Positions 35,375 to 49,600 of a stretch of DNA of 64,000 bases are shown piece by piece. The stretch is from Pelodera strongyloides (taxonomy: Eukaryota > Nematoda > Chromadorea > Rhabditida > Rhabditidae), in assembly GCA_036852015.1 (NCBI GenBank), contig JAANDG010001204.1:18352-82351 (forward strand), given 5' to 3'. Under the pieces are notes generated by a model, which saw only the letters and a program-made list of their open reading frames with translations, searched no databases and had not been told where the DNA came from. A program made the translations under genes and the position numbers. How positions within the stretch are numbered: the stretch's first letter is position 1; each line of letters opens with the position of its first letter.

Positions 35375-37653
35375 AGCACAATACGAGTGTCTTTTCCTTG
35401 TATCTTAGGAGCTAACAACGAAAACGAGCATGTCCCTATTAGGTAACAAACGAGGTCAATTATAAGCCCAAGTCCAAGAACGCCTAAAAGATCTTGCAAA
35501 ACACGCTTCTAAAATAAGGGATATGTTCCAAGGTATTTTCCATCTCATACCTGACAGACTGTGACACATCAAGATTTAAATGGTTAGTTTATTAACTTAT
35601 TAAAGTTTAAGTTATTAAAGCGATATGACAGGTGGTGTCAAATGCATGCTAGACACCATTTCGGCACAGAATGGGACCGAATATGGGAGTATGAGATTCA
35701 ATCCACGTGCCATACAGCTTTAAAGGAAAACTGTTACCTACCCTTTGCGACTGAAGCAGTAGCCAATGGATTGTAACTTTCGGTCAAGTCAAAACGAGTA
35801 CGATCGTAGTCGCCCACATAGAAACCATCCTGCAAAGTTATATTGAACTTTTCCGCATTATTCCGCATCTTTGCTATTATTTAACACCGGAACGTCGAGT
35901 TATATTTCCTCGTTGATGAAGCCGAAGTTATCATAATAGTCAGTATGGATTCGGAAACTTGTGGCAAATTTTAATAAGTAAGCACAGTATGCCTAGATTC
36001 ACGTGTTGCTTTCACTGCAAATTTATTAGGCAAATGTTCCAACTCGAGCACAGGTTTTAAAGCGAAATGCTAGCCCTTTGCAAAATTTGCATATGATAAG
36101 CAAATCCTATGTCTCCTATGCTAATTTTGTACGATCGTCCACGGCAATCGTACAAAATTAGCATAGGATACATAGCATAGGATTTGCTTTTCATATGCAA
36201 ATTTTAAAAAGAGGCTAGCATTTCGCTTTAACGTCACAAATTTTCGCTTAATTTGTACTATTCTAAGGGATTGCCACTATAATGGTTAGCACTTTAGTTT
36301 GGCACCACATAACTACAGCCAACCATATTGATATTTTACATGTAAAAAAGCAGAAAAACCCTAGCGGAATCCAATTTGTATACGTTCTCTTTCCTTATTT
36401 ACCCTGCCGACGTCATCAATTAGCATATCAATTATCAGTGGAATATGGTTGCACAATTACTTCGCTAATGATGCTGTCAGGTTCGTGAGACGCGAGACAC
36501 CCAGTCAATTAGCATAATTATGTTTTCTCTAATAATTGCAATTTCAGCGTCATTTCAGTGCACACAGAACACTGAGTAAAGATCAAATTTCGTCTGTTGC
36601 TCAACGTGCATGTTTGTTTCACCCCAGTTCAGAACTTACTGCTATAAATTTGGTCCCTAGTAGGTACTTTCGCGTTGTGAAGCGCGGGGTCTTAGGGTTC
36701 CCTTTGGTTGAGGTTCTTTATTTGTATTGAATGCTAACCAATAAACAGTTATTATTATAAGTCCCAATTATGAATATGCGCTCGACAACTTAGCTCGATT
36801 ATTGCCCCGTTTTTGATTTTTGAATTGAGTTAATAAAGTAAAATAGTAAGTCAATAAGTTAGGCACTAGGATTTAAATTGCATTTCAAATTTTAATTTTT
36901 GAATCGTCATGTTTTTTTTGTTGAAATCGACCAAGATAATAACTCACGTGAGTATGTTTTCAACCTGGTAGTTTTTGTGCTAGCATCAAGCCAGGTAACG
37001 CAACACATTTTAGTAGAACGATATAGTATCAATCATATAACAGTAGTATGATAGTATCAAGCAAGGTGTGTGCTTATTTACATCTACTAATTTACAATAA
37101 TATATTTGCTTACCTTTGAGGTATCCGTTAGAATAGAGACTTTGACCGGTGACGGCACTAAAGTATTTTATTTGTAAATATATTTAATTTATCATAATTC
37201 ATAATACCACATTTATATATTCAGTTTTCTACGCTTTCTCCTTATCTCATACTATTCCACAGATCGTACTTGTTTCCTGTTCACCCGTGTTTTCGTATTT
37301 TCGTATTTAGAAGCAAAGTAACGACTTAAAAATGACATCGAGATATCGTGTTTTGAAAACTGGCTCATTGGCTAAATTAGCTGCCGTGATGAGGTTAGCG
37401 GTAACCATTTGTGAGGCAAATGATGATGAGGCTTATTGTTAGTTAAGTTAGCACATAATCAGTATTATATCCGATATGACATCGATAACTAGCTATGTTA
37501 CTACAAAGGACACCCACATCTTTACGCATCGAATGGATACGGCATAAATAAAAAATAGAGAACATAGAGGACAAATTGTATTTAATACATAAGTAGACAC
37601 TCACTTGCCAAGCTGCCAGTAATTGCAAATATCATAATGAAAATAGTTTTCAT
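31477..37653 (-). CDS. Secreted protein with one thrombospondin type 1 module
   Basis: Six exons: 37653-37605, 37157-37114, 35829-35742, 35135-34983, 31956-31811, 31596-31477. Phases agree and predict 199 residues. MKTIFIMIFAITGSLA is a signal peptide. Residues 18-110 have no named domain that I can prove. RAKVLKARAKGVRTIV followed by NKIAEMSF could be the end of a degenerate von Willebrand A fold. Residues 121-164 are a TSP1 module: LEWTSWSPC, then RSRVRAC, with Cys128, 139, 150, 158 and 164. It resembles the first TSP1 module of the gene at 13577-22850. The C-terminus, residues 165-199, is helical and charged. The donor after the TSP1 exon, GTTATT, is weak and its end is uncertain. Intron 4 is over 3 kb and full of MITEs. 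Confidence 0.7.
31761..31789 (-). repeat. Interstitial telomere-like repeat beside a TSP1 exon
   Basis: CCTAAG units on the + strand lie 22 bases from the TSP1 exon edge at 31811, at the donor side in coding sense. Confidence 0.9.
32285..32445. mobile_element. TTAA MITE, family C
   Basis: It begins TTAAAGTGGTTAGACACGCG and ends CCCGATTTACACCACTTTAA. The interior differs from families A and B. Confidence 0.7.
32714..32796. repeat. CT/CTAT microsatellite
   Basis: TCTCTATCTC units in intron 4 of the minus-strand TSP1 gene. Confidence 0.9.
32947..33129. mobile_element. TTAA MITE, family A, full length
   Basis: It begins TTAAAGCGAAATACCAGCCG and ends CCGGGATTTCGCTTTAA. One of the best-preserved copies. 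Confidence 0.88.
33209..33390. mobile_element. TTAA MITE, family A, full length, opposite orientation
   Basis: It begins TTAAAGCGAAATACAGGTCG. The internal blocks are in reverse order compared with 32947-33129. Only 79 bases separate the two, so they form an inverted pair. Confidence 0.85.
34854..34955. repeat. CT microsatellite
   Basis: Imperfect (CT)n just downstream in coding sense of the 34983 exon. Confidence 0.9.
35308..35371. repeat. GA microsatellite
   Basis: Nearly perfect (GA)n. Confidence 0.95.
35615..35723. mobile_element. TTAA MITE, family C, short
   Basis: It begins TTAAAGCGATATGACAGGTG and ends ACGTGCCATACAGCTTTAA. It lies 19 bases from the exon at 35742. Confidence 0.75.
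36057..36231. mobile_element. Near-perfect palindromic TTAA element
   Basis: Two arms of about 80 bases run from TTAAAGCGAAATGCTAGCC to GGCTAGCATTTCGCTTTAA and meet at CGTCCACGG. Transcripts would form a long hairpin. Confidence 0.88.
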
Positions 37654-37689
37654 TTTCTTTATAGTGAACTGCGTAACGATATAGGGCAC

Positions 37690-37960
37690 GATTAGTATGT
37701 GTGCTATGGTCGGTCAGAGTCTCAAGTCTCAAATGGCACCGGACTTTGGCAGGTTATACTGGGAGGCAGACCTGTGCTCTAGGGGGCAGAACCTGTGCTA
37801 TCCACAAATATCCTGTATTTGGGTAAGAGGAGGACCGGACTTGATCTGGTTCGCAGAACTACTACCACCCGCCAGGCATACGCCCTTCGTGTAGGCCGAG
37901 CAGTACTGCGAGAGAGTGGGTAAATCCCGGAGAGTTAGAGGAAGATTTAGAGTTATCAGA
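37690..37960. other. GC-rich island of unknown nature
   Basis: About 50% GC against an AT-rich background, and open on several frames. The + frame has a Cys-rich stretch, WEADLCSRGQNLCYPQISC, before a GTAAGA donor. The minus frame reads YCSAYTKGVCLAGGSSS. I cannot choose between a lone exon and an old transposon piece. Confidence 0.3.
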
Positions 37961-39174
<1,214 letters not shown>

Positions 39175-39478
39175 CAAAGAGAGAAAGAAACAAAGAAAGA
39201 AAGAGAGAAATAGAAAGAAAACTGAATAAATTTACGTTTTTTTATTCAACCAATTCATGGGTCTGAATCCTCATATTTTATTTTATTCATATACACGCTG
39301 AGATTTTTCCTTATCTTCTGTTCATTAGCATATGTTTCACGCACGAAATATAGTTTGGAAAGTTGACGTTGCGGTGATGATGAGAACTACACCTCTACAG
39401 AGCATGAACGGTTCCACGAAATGTTTTCTCTACTTTTTAGCGTGAAGCTATCTTTTTTCAAACGGTGTTGTACTTGCT

Positions 39479-39654
39479 TTAACGAAATTGAAATGTTGGA
39501 AAGTCGCACTCGATATGCAAATTTCTGTGTCAGACTGTGCCGGAAGAGCTAAGATTCAAACACAATTTGCATATACTGCGTGGCCTGGGAATCAGTTATC
39601 CACCATACCATCATACGTCATACGTTTCAAAAACAAGTTCAGTACCACTTTAAA
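39479..39654. mobile_element. TTAA MITE, family C
   Basis: It starts near TTTAACGAAATTGAAATG and ends CAGTACCACTTTAA, with ACGTTTCAAAAACAAG just inside. Confidence 0.65.
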
Positions 39655-39671
39655 TACTAAACTGTTTGCAG

Positions 39672-39739
39672 GTCAAGAAGTATCGAACCATGTCACTGAA
39701 ACGATGCGTGCCAGATGAGTGTACTCCAAAGTTAAACAG
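39672..39739 (+). CDS. Candidate isolated exon, Cys-containing
   Basis: It sits between a TTTGCAG acceptor and a GTAGGC donor and encodes VKKYRTMSLKRCVPDEC and seven more residues. It ends in phase 2, which fits the start phase of the candidate exon at 45014-45065. The two Cys with preceding basic residues recall the middle of a TSP1 module, but there is no Trp motif. No start or stop exon was found. Confidence 0.3.
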
Positions 39740-39830
39740 GTAGGCTTTTGATTTTTATTTAAATTCGGGTTTAAGTTTTGTTTTAATTGGATTTAGATGT
39801 ATTAAAACCGGGAAGATTTGAATAACGTTT

Positions 39831-39992
39831 TTAAAGCGAAATACCGGCCGCTTTTTGAAACGCATCGTGGACAACTGAATTCTTACTCGAATTTAGCTCG
39901 ATTTTTATTCTAATTTTTGTTGATTTGCATAACCTGCATAAGAATGCTGGTGTACTCGAAGTGTTCCATAAACCCACCGGTATTTCGCTTAT
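39831..39992. mobile_element. TTAA MITE, family A
   Basis: It begins TTAAAGCGAAATACCGGCCG and ends CCACCGGTATTTCGCTTA. The terminal TTAA on the right is altered. Confidence 0.82.
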
Positions 39993-40365
39993 AGTGTGGC
40001 GGCAAGATTATGTCGTATATTATATCCTAGAACCGATTAGTCTCGCGAAAACTTTCCTTACGTTAGGGTGCCTTTCACTTCTCATAGTTCCTTACGTCAT
40101 TTCCGCAAATAAAGAAACATGTTTAAAATTAACTAACAAGACAATAAACACCACTTTCCCTTTATAGGACCATCCCTTTAACTTGTAATCTAGGTCGATG
40201 CACAATACAAACTTCAGTTTTATGTTGTCCCTTTATTTGATGTCTAGGTATTACGTTTTATTAAACACCCGTCAAAAGCTCTGCCAAAATGCGTAACTGA
40301 ACCTTCTTAGGGTGTCGGATTTCATATTCACAAATCACCACACAAACACTACACCTTTCTCTCTC

Positions 40366-40506
40366 TATTTTACGTCTTGATTCTCTGTTTCTCTAGGTCT
40401 ATCTCTCTTTCTATCGTTCTCTCTGTATCTCTTTCTTTCCCGTTCTCGTCCCTCCCTTTCTCTCTCTCTCTCCCTCTCTTCCTCCTTGTTGCTTCTTAGA
40501 GAGAGA
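40366..40506. repeat. CT-rich microsatellite
   Basis: Imperfect (CT)n with many interruptions. Confidence 0.85.
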
Positions 40507-43276
40507 CAATTGCTTGCTCCTTCATGCCAATTATACGCACATGTATTCAGAACAGCAAACTTGTTACTAGACTAAGAGCACCTTATTCTGAGTATACATA
40601 CGTGGCCCATTTTCATTCCGTTCGTTTCTGTTTTAGCGTAAAGTCCACAGTTTATATCAAGCCGCAAGGAGAATTATGTTTATTGTAAAGCACATAGCCA
40701 TAGCCATGCTCTTTGCATAGGACTGGCTTTGTTATACATATATAGCTAACGATTACAATTAGACATCGAGCATGGCTATAGTGTCTTCTGACGAATAGGT
40801 TAGGGCATTAGCCTTGTAATTCGAACATGGCTTACTCAGACATTTGTTCAGGTCGAGGCATGCGGCATAGTCTCACAGGCTTTGTCGTAGTGTTCGACTT
40901 TATCTTCCAAATATTTGATATACGCATAGGATATGAGAATTTCTACCATTCAGGTGGGCCTCGGGACTCGAGTGAATTAAAAGTTTTTCCGCGTATCGTT
41001 CTTATTTCAAGGGTGAGCAGTTTGATACTTCGTCATGCCACAAGCAATGTGTCCTTTGTACCTGTACCGCTTGAGACTTTTCCAATTAGGCTATACAAAT
41101 CCACGCATAATTGCCAAAAAATCGAAGCAAATAAGCCAACGATAAGCGCATGAAATTAGTCTTTGTTGATTTTTATGTATTTCCTGGACTCCGATATTTT
41201 GTTCAGCATTTCCCTGTATAGTATAGAAAGGGAAGTTATAGTAGCAAGTGATTCTTTATATTAGTAAGTCATAATCATTTTCACATATTGTTTCTTTGTT
41301 GCTCTTTGCTCAAGGCAGCTGCCGTTTTGCTTTTCTGCGGTTTTCGTTTCATTTCAGAGTTTTGAACAAAATCGCTAAATGAAAAGTGCCCAAGCTTTAC
41401 GTCAATGGTCGGTCAAAAATGTCACCGATTTTGACATGAAATCAACAGTTTTTGAGAAGACATTTTAGAGATCAGTCTAATGATCAGTGCTGAGGTGATA
41501 ATAATAATCTTACAAGCACTGGACATTGACCATTTGGTGTCCAGTTGATGACGATTTTCGATGAAACTTGGCCGCCAGATGGTCACGAATTGGTCACCAA
41601 TGCATTCAATAATCGTACGTAAAGAATCGTGTAAGTTTGAAGGTTCTCTTGAAGTAAAGATGTAAAGAAGTACATTTCCGGAGTAACTGCTTTTGTCCAG
41701 CATAATTACAGTACAGCATCGACACAAAGAATTGGACCCTTTTTTGCGATTTATAAAAAAAAACCAAAAACTTCAACTTTAAACTCTTTTTCTCGACATA
41801 TATGTAGTTTATGACTTCTTTATAGTCGCTAAGATTTTCTATAAAAGATAGTGCTAGTGCACATAGGGGCTGGGAATTTACAGCCAAGTTTAGCGTAATG
41901 CAAAATTGGAACGTCAATAATATCTGCCCTCGTTTTTGTCACATTGTAGTCGTGAATATGAGTTTCCCAGAGTTTTCTTTCATTAATTAATTAATTATCA
42001 ACATTAGCTCCAGTGTTTGTTTATATAGCAAAATACGATATATATTCTCCGAAGAGTAACCCTGAAGAATCAAACTCAACAGTCAACCTTGTAACTTTAT
42101 CCTTACTTTGAAACATAGAACATACAATCATGTCCCGAACTGCTTTACTGAGGTAAGCTCACTAATAGAATTTTTTGCATGTAAAAGTTAAAATGGCATG
42201 TTTACATCAATACCAAACAAACATTGAGACATATCACTATGGTCATAACTTTCACAAAAACTATAGAATCAGAGTAAAAATACACTTTTAAGAAGAAATT
42301 TTTCCGAAAAAACCATCTGGTGACTGGTTCTTATCTAGTTCGTGACCATTTGGTGACCAACTGATTACCTTTTTCTATGAAACTTGGTCACGGGTTGGTC
42401 ACCAAATGGGCAGGCCCACAAAAAAACCAGTGAACCGTCTCGAAATGGGCTCACTCATTTCTTATGTAAGTGATTCGTTACATAGCATGATTCTGATATT
42501 CCAATTTCTACGTTATTCGTGAGAATTCCGTGTTATTCCAACGTTGAAGTGCGTACCCGTAACATCTGTTCGAAACATATCAAAGCGCGCTTTTTCATTC
42601 ATTTTATACCTTTATACGCTGAGAGAATTTCACTGCCGGGGCACTTTGTTCGTGAAAGAAATGGAGTAAGGCCTTTTTTCCTATACGCGTAGATTCGTAT
42701 AAGCTAACGGATGTGTCAGTAAAGTGCGCCGCCCACATTGGGCTCACTGTTATGTGAGCGGACTGGGCTAACTTTTTTCGTGAGCGGCCTGCATCTAGCG
42801 GCACCAGTCTTTAATGTAATTTTATTCACTTATTGTGCATACGGTGTTTGAAGCGGCGTTGACGCTGCGGTTTGCAGGCCGTATCCTGCAAAGGTTGAGC
42901 ATATTGATTTTTCCCACAAGCTTGACTATCCCTTTAATATTGATGCTGAGGGTAATGCGTTTTCACCATATCGTAATCGTTACATTGAAAAAACTAGAAG
43001 ATTCAATGCAACTTGGCTCTTATTTTAATACGGGTCCATTTCATAGATGTCTAGATTTCTTTATTGTCAGCATTTGATTTTTATGGCATATTTCTAGGTG
43101 TTATCCCTAAGCAACGTTATTCCAATGCTTTATATCACAATGTCGGTCTCAAATGCGCGAGCCATTTTCTACAGCTTCATAGAATATTTATTTGGGCCAA
43201 ATGACAACGACGATTTCACATGCTCTTTTAACTTTTTTCATATTTTTTTACATTTTTTTCGTATTTTATCTTTGAT
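40507..43276. other. Intergenic, no gene supported
   Basis: It contains two blocks of the GTGACCAA-rich repeat, at 41523-41602 and 42308-42450. The short open frames have no splice context. Confidence 0.45.
42308..42450. repeat. GTGACCAA-rich dispersed repeat
   Basis: It contains GTGACCATTTGGTGACCAAC and AACTTGGTCACGGGTTGGTC, inverted to each other in part. Same family as 19985-20170. Confidence 0.6.
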
Positions 43277-43734
43277 TTAAAGGGACAGGCCCATGAGAAA
43301 AAAGTTCTCCTTAATTTACTTGCACAGAATGTCGGGAATTTCAGCAATATTACTGTGAAAACCGCATTGCGTGAAGCCTCGAACTCGCAGAGTTATTCCC
43401 CGGCAAACAGTTCGGCTAGGTACCGTAGTCAGCAACGTCAAAATTCGTTTTTACGGTTTAGATCCGTTCATTTGCATTCTTTCTCTATATAAGAATGGTC
43501 AACCGAATAAAGATCATTCCTACAACTATAAAGAGGCGTTTGCAATACAAGAATGCCCTAAGAGCGAGAGAATTGATTCTGACTACGGTACCTGGCCGAA
43601 CTCTTTGCCGGGGAATAACTCTGTGAGTTCTAGGCTTCAAGCAATGCCGTTTTCACAGTAATATTTCTAAAATTCCGGACATTCTTTGCAAATAAATTGA
43701 GGAAAACTTTATTCTCATGGGCCTCTCCCTTTAA
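43277..43734. mobile_element. TTAA MITE with long arms
   Basis: It begins TTAAAGGGACAGGCCCATGA and ends TCATGGGCCTCTCCCTTTAA. The arms of about 170 bases share CCCCGGCAAACAGTTCGGC and TACCGTAGTCAG with their inverses. Related at the tips to the AAAGGGATCGG element at 58753. Confidence 0.87.
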
Positions 43735-45013
43735 TGCTTTGAATTTTAAAACTATTGAATTCTTTCATCGTCTCTTATGGCGTTGATCTCTTTCTAATTG
43801 TAAGTCTAAGAGTCTAATAAACATTTCAACATTTCATCTTATCCAAACGAATGCTAGTATTCTATTTTATTCCAGAATAATGTAAATGTCAAACATCTAC
43901 CATAATATACGCAACATTATTTCGTTTAACATGTTTTACACTGCACAACTTCATACCCCTAATTGTACCTTTATTGTTTTCCATATAGCACTAGGATTGT
44001 TAGCAATAGAGTTATCAGCTAGTTACGCTTGTACTGTCAAACTATGCACGTAACTCACGGAACATAAAACAACAATTTATTAAGCAGCGACAAAAATTGT
44101 TTCACGCCTTCCGTAAACCACTTTCGGGCTATTCAGAAGGTCGAAAAGTAAGTAGATTGTGCTAAGAGTAGAAACCTCAGTGTAGCCGTTCATTCATCCG
44201 AATAATAGAGTTTATTGCGGAGAAAGGGGAAAGAAAGGCGCACGAGATCGCCCCGACACGCCACACACTATCAGAAATCACGGAGAAGTTACTTTAGCTT
44301 TTAGTTTACTCTTTCTGTCTGTCTCTCTCTTTCTGTTTCTCTCTCTGCCTATTCTGTTCTCTCTCTCCTTCCTTCCGTGTAACTGTTAGGTTCGAACATG
44401 ATTTATATAACCTACTTCACCTTTACTCCATACTTTTATTAATCCTGGTTTTTTTATATATATATTTCTCTCCATCTCTGCCTCTCCTTTACTGTCTCCA
44501 TTTTCTACGTTCTCTCTCTATGTGTCTACATCTACTCCGTTAATGAATCCCGAGTTTTTTCCAAGAAACTTTGCGTTTCCGAGCTTTTTCCAAGAAGTTT
44601 CCGACTATTCTCCAAGAAGATTCTTGGAAAACCCTCGGAAACCAAGATCATAGTATTTTTCTTTCTCTCTGTCTCACTTTTCCATTTACTGTTACTCACT
44701 GAACACTGAACCGTGCAATCTATTAAGATTTGTATAGTAGTCTAGTGGACTCATATATTTTTTCAATGTACTTGTTGTTTCTGGCAAATTGGTCCTTGTC
44801 AACTCACAAGGCGCCATCAGAGATTTAACTTTTCTCTGAGTTTGAATCTAACTACACATCAACGACGGCGCGCTATGTTCGACTACATTGAATTTTTGGA
44901 TTACTTATGTACAACCCCCAATGGTTAGAACGTTTTTGAGCATTTTCGATGAATCGGAAAGTAACTCATTGTCGGACTCGGTCTAATTTCAAGTTTTTTT
45001 CTCGAATCTCCAG
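43735..45013. other. Intergenic, CT-rich microsatellites only
   Basis: Imperfect CT runs at about 44310-44400, 44465-44520 and 44660-44685. A local inverted pair, GAGTTTTTTCCAAGAAACTT with later AAGATTCTTGGAAAACCC, lies near 44550-44640. Confidence 0.45.
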
Positions 45014-45065
45014 GCCTCTGCATACGATCCCACTATTGGAAAGGGCCACATTTACAATGGACTCG
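45014..45065 (+). CDS. Candidate isolated exon
   Basis: It sits between a CTCCAG acceptor and a GTAATG donor. In the phase supplied by 39672-39739 it reads PLHTIPLLERATFTMDS. It is also open in another frame, so the evidence is weak. Confidence 0.2.
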
Positions 45066-45254
45066 GTAATGCGACTAAGTATTCAAGAAGCATGCACTTC
45101 TACTTAGATTTGGAAACAGCTAGAGAAAAAGAAGAGAAATATACAAAGATAAAGATAGGTAGATACGCCGAAAGACGCCCCTCTAATAAGTGTGCTTGTC
45201 GTTCTCCCAGTCAGAAAAGCAATATTATTACTCGAAAGACTGGAAAGTGTGGCT

Positions 45255-45310
45255 CAATCGGCAGAGTGCTTGCTCCATGCAAATGACGCTGGATCGGACC
45301 CGGTGGGTGA
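45255..45310 (+). repeat. tRNA-derived sequence (SINE-like)
   Basis: GGCTCAATCGGCAGAGTGC resembles an A box and GGATCGGACCC a B box, 37 bases apart as in a tRNA. The stems do not close fully. Confidence 0.5.
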
Positions 45311-46339
45311 TGTCGCAAAACTGCCCCAGGAGCCAGGAGGCTAATTAATGAAGGCATTTATACAGAATTTACGTCACCACGCGCATAACGGTATCCAGGG
45401 AAAATATGTAGAATGTAAATGTATTCAAACACATATACATGAAAAAAGCAAACCGTGAGGTGTTTTGCTAGACTACGCATGAATAACAATGGCCATAGTC
45501 CATAGTGATAGCCCACTTTTTGGGAGGGTTTATTTTGGAAAGATCTGCGAATTTTTGTCTATAGACTGGTGCATATTTTCCTACAACTACAGTTTACAGT
45601 CTGTACGGACTACCGAATACAAACTACATACTTCAGTATATCAGTACGCCAGAAAATTGCGTAACTGCTAGCTATTCCCGTATTTGTGACACACTGGGAA
45701 TAAGAAAAGAAGTACGAACTTTGGTGAGCGCTGCCCAGATATTCCAATTAATTGCATACTCACTTCAGACACTCAATGCTAATTAACCTAATTCCTAATT
45801 ATTAATTGCTAAATTGAATGTTACTATCTCCCTAAAACTATACAAGATTTCAGCGAAGTCTAATGAATTATCACTACTACACCACATTATTACGTCAACA
45901 AATATAGCAGTGCGACAAATCATACGATAATATCCTGAACGAGGTTTATAACCAGAAGCTAATTGAAATCTAACAGATTTATTTCGTCGTAAATTTGCTG
46001 TGTCTATACAATATTGTCAATATTGTCTGTGGAGGGTAGACAGTCAAACAATTATTTCATTCTATTGGTAATTGATTTACCTACGCAAATAAGGAGCTGG
46101 ATACGTAATGATTCACCGAAAACGGTAGGCTTATTTGTAGTTGTTGAGTTCGGTTTTTGAGTGGAAACACTTGCAAAGACCCGTATATTAATTGAAGAAT
46201 GTTGACGATTTTTTTTCTAGTTTTCACAACAGAGGGTCCATTTTTCCCGCTGAATCCAATGGTGGGGCTTGTTTGAAGCGTTTCTGAAAATTTTTGGGCC
46301 AAAACGAAAATTGTTGGGTGTTTCTTTCTTAACTTATGG

Positions 46340-46445
46340 AACGCATTTTCTTAGTGGATAAGGCACACCACCCTTCATCCGTAATATCGCAATTTTTTAC
46401 TTTGGCTTTGGTTGGTAGACAGACATTCCCAGTTCGAACAAAAAA
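46340..46445 (+). repeat. Possible tRNA-derived sequence
   Basis: CTTAGTGGATAAGGCACACC may be an A box and CAGTTCGAACA a B box, but the spacing is long. Low confidence. Confidence 0.3.
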
Positions 46446-46499
46446 AGTGAACGGCTAATAAAGTAAATCTAAAGTCGTGTTAGTTGAAAAAACGTGAAA

Positions 46500-46635
46500 C
46501 TTGGCGTGCATGCGGCGTGATAACGGCGGGCAAGTTGCACCCCATTTCCATTCCGCGTGCACTTTTGCACGCCACCACGTTACCAAATGCACTTTCACAT
46601 AGTAAGGTTGCCGCTTGCACGCCAACTTTCGTCAG
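46500..46635. mobile_element. Small inverted-repeat element, copy 2 of the GCACGCC-rich repeat
   Basis: The left end, TTGGCGTGCATGCGGC, is inverted at the right as GCCGCTTGCACGCCAA. The interior matches 4958-5062. Confidence 0.65.
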
Positions 46636-49600
46636 TGAAGCTTACGAATTAATTATTGCAACTGAATTCCTAAATTATCTACTCGATAACCTTCACCTGT
46701 CTTCCTACATTCCTACCTTTAGTTTGTGCTTTTAACCAATAGTGAAATTATTGTTTAATTCCAAGTTCCTTGATCAGCCTCCCCCTTTACTGGGTGTTCT
46801 CGGGGTGGGGGGTTGTATCCCGTAGTCTGGCTAATATTATGTGGGGGTTGTGTCATGGACACATGTCAAATTGTAATTGAAAACCGGGCCGAATTCATCG
46901 TGGCCACTTTTCATTGCGGGGATTCTATTGAAATAGAGCAATAAGGGGCACTAGCCATGTCAAAGGTGGCCTTTTTATGAAAAGAACACGCATTTGGGAA
47001 GGCTTTATGTACAAATTGAGGTAATCATTTGAATTAGTTGGGTCTATGTAGAGTGTAGAGTATAGAGACCTAGAGGATAGGAATATAATTCGAAACCCTT
47101 AGATACTGCCTGCGGCCGTTTCTCCCACCGTGAACTACTGAAACAATCCTAATTCGAGAGCGTAACGCATATCATACAAACATACAAACAAACAAAGATC
47201 CCAACATATAATTCACATAAGGGCATTCACACGGATACGGTTAACATAGAACGACATGCCTGGACTGTGAAAGTAAAAAAGTAAAGTGAAAAGGTTATAC
47301 CTATAATAGGCATAGGCAGAGAGCACCGTACCTGTCAAGCAATACTTTTTCATATGATGGAACAACTCATGGAGAGACTACAGCAAAATTCGCCCACTGC
47401 AAAACATTCTTCTCCGCTTCTGCAATTAGGCATTGATTTAATTAGCTACAATTAGGCTTATATGGATCTACACCCGTTTTGCATGTATTTTGCAATTTCT
47501 AAGCAATGCAGTACTTGCTGACATTTTGAAATTCATCGTATAATTGTGGTATGCAATATTTTCTTACAAAAAGATCAAGCGACTTTTCCCCTCATGTGGT
47601 TTTTGAAAAGTGACAATTGTACTCTCATGTACTTACTCAAATTGCTTTCCCTTTCAGGGCATTTTCCGCACATCATGAAACAAATTTGCATATAATGCAT
47701 GTAATACAGTTCTCCGTACGGTTTGCAAAACCACGAGGCATTCCGCTTTAAAAACATAATTTTTAGTCATTTTGTTATGTTTTTTTCCTTTGGAAAGACA
47801 TTTACTGCCTGAATTACTCCTTTATGACTTGTCTATCTATTCTAGTCAGCAAGCACATAAATAAACGAATGAATAAGTAAATAAGCAGATGTAATTTGTA
47901 AATTGCTCAGTGTAGGGAGCGCATTTCGGCTACGGAATGCAATTTTAATTTTGGCATCCCGGCGGACAGAGTCAGAGTACTGGGCCATTTCTGTGCTCGA
48001 CATTTCTATGCCTTCATTCAAGCACGCGTGCTCACATTCTCAATTAAATGTAACGACGCGTAGAGCGAGTCTAAACACTTCCGCGACACTAATGTGATAC
48101 TAGTTCTATACTAATTTGATATTTTAATCGATATGCACATTAAGTACCTTATTATGTACCGTATTTTCTCGCATATTGCCTGACTAACTCATACACGGTT
48201 GTTTCTATAGTGTAGCGTGCAGACCTTTAATTTGAACTTTTGATATTTTTTGCTGTTTCACGCTATTTACATAGGGTTTATTGCAAAATGCCGAAAACTA
48301 CAAATTTCAATATTATTCACACATAAATTTCTCGCAGTGTAATTAGCACCGCTCATTAATATTCGAGTATTTACTGGGTAGAAAAGCCTAATAGATCTTT
48401 GTTTTCACACGTCTACAATGCAAATGTATCCGTCTGGCCTGGCCCTAAATATTGTCCTCAAAATGGAAAATTTGAATATATTTGCTTTCTGCGTCTATAT
48501 AATAGATGCACTAGAATTGACCTACTCGCCCTCTTCTATCATTATAAACGAGGAAGCTCATTAAGTAGCCAGGGCAATTACCTAAAGTTTATTAGAATAA
48601 AATCATTTATTTATGGTTAACTCGGTAATGTATTCAATAACTCCGCTCATTAGGGGGAGGGGTGATGATGAGCTAATTGTATGCACTTGAAATTTATTCG
48701 TTTATGATCTCGGTAGCAGATTGATTTCTACGAGTAAGAATTGTCTGATAGGTGTGTAAATGTCTCGCAGTTCGTTTTAGCTTTGAGTGTTGAGATAGTT
48801 AAGTGACACAGAAAATTTGCCCCGCTCCTACGTCCTGAACTATTTTTGCGTCGACGGTTTTTTTGGCTAACTTTTACACAATTTTAAAGATACGGGCGAG
48901 CCGCGACGACCCGAATTTTGATGCCCCGCGCCATAGATGCGCCGCGCACATACGCAGACATGGTCCTGATATGATAGCCAATAAGTGTTTAGTGAACTTC
49001 GTACTTGCACCTTTTTTAAGAAATCTTTCACTATTTATCTGATGGATGTTCATTCAATTAATCAATATTATGATGCTAAATTGACAGATTTAGTTTGCTA
49101 TTTACAAGCAGTTTCAATTGTTTTCCAAAGTTGATTACCGGACCTATAATGCCGCATAAACTAATCTAATTGAAGTAATGGTCGCACGCCAAATTGATTT
49201 GTAATATAAAAAACAAATAAGTTTGCCATTTTTTCTGGCAAAAACAATTGTTCTGGTCACTACAGACAACTTATTAGGTGATAAAGTGATAAAGTTATAA
49301 GCATTTGCCTAAATGAGATACTATTTTGTACCGAATCTTCGTGTGTGATAGCTGAAATGTTAGCATATAATCAGTGCCTATTTTTAGAGTAGGTCTACGG
49401 TCTACGTTTGTTCATGTTAAATCCTTTAATCGTGTGATTTTCAGTGATACTGGATTTTCTTTCAATTTAGTGGACTTTTCATACAAATACCCTATGCTAA
49501 CAATAAGTGATTTTCTAGTGTCCACATTCTGGCATGCGTACCGCGGCACTATTCTGCTGCAAAACCTGCGCGGCACTTCCGAGCGAATTTTTCGTCGCGA

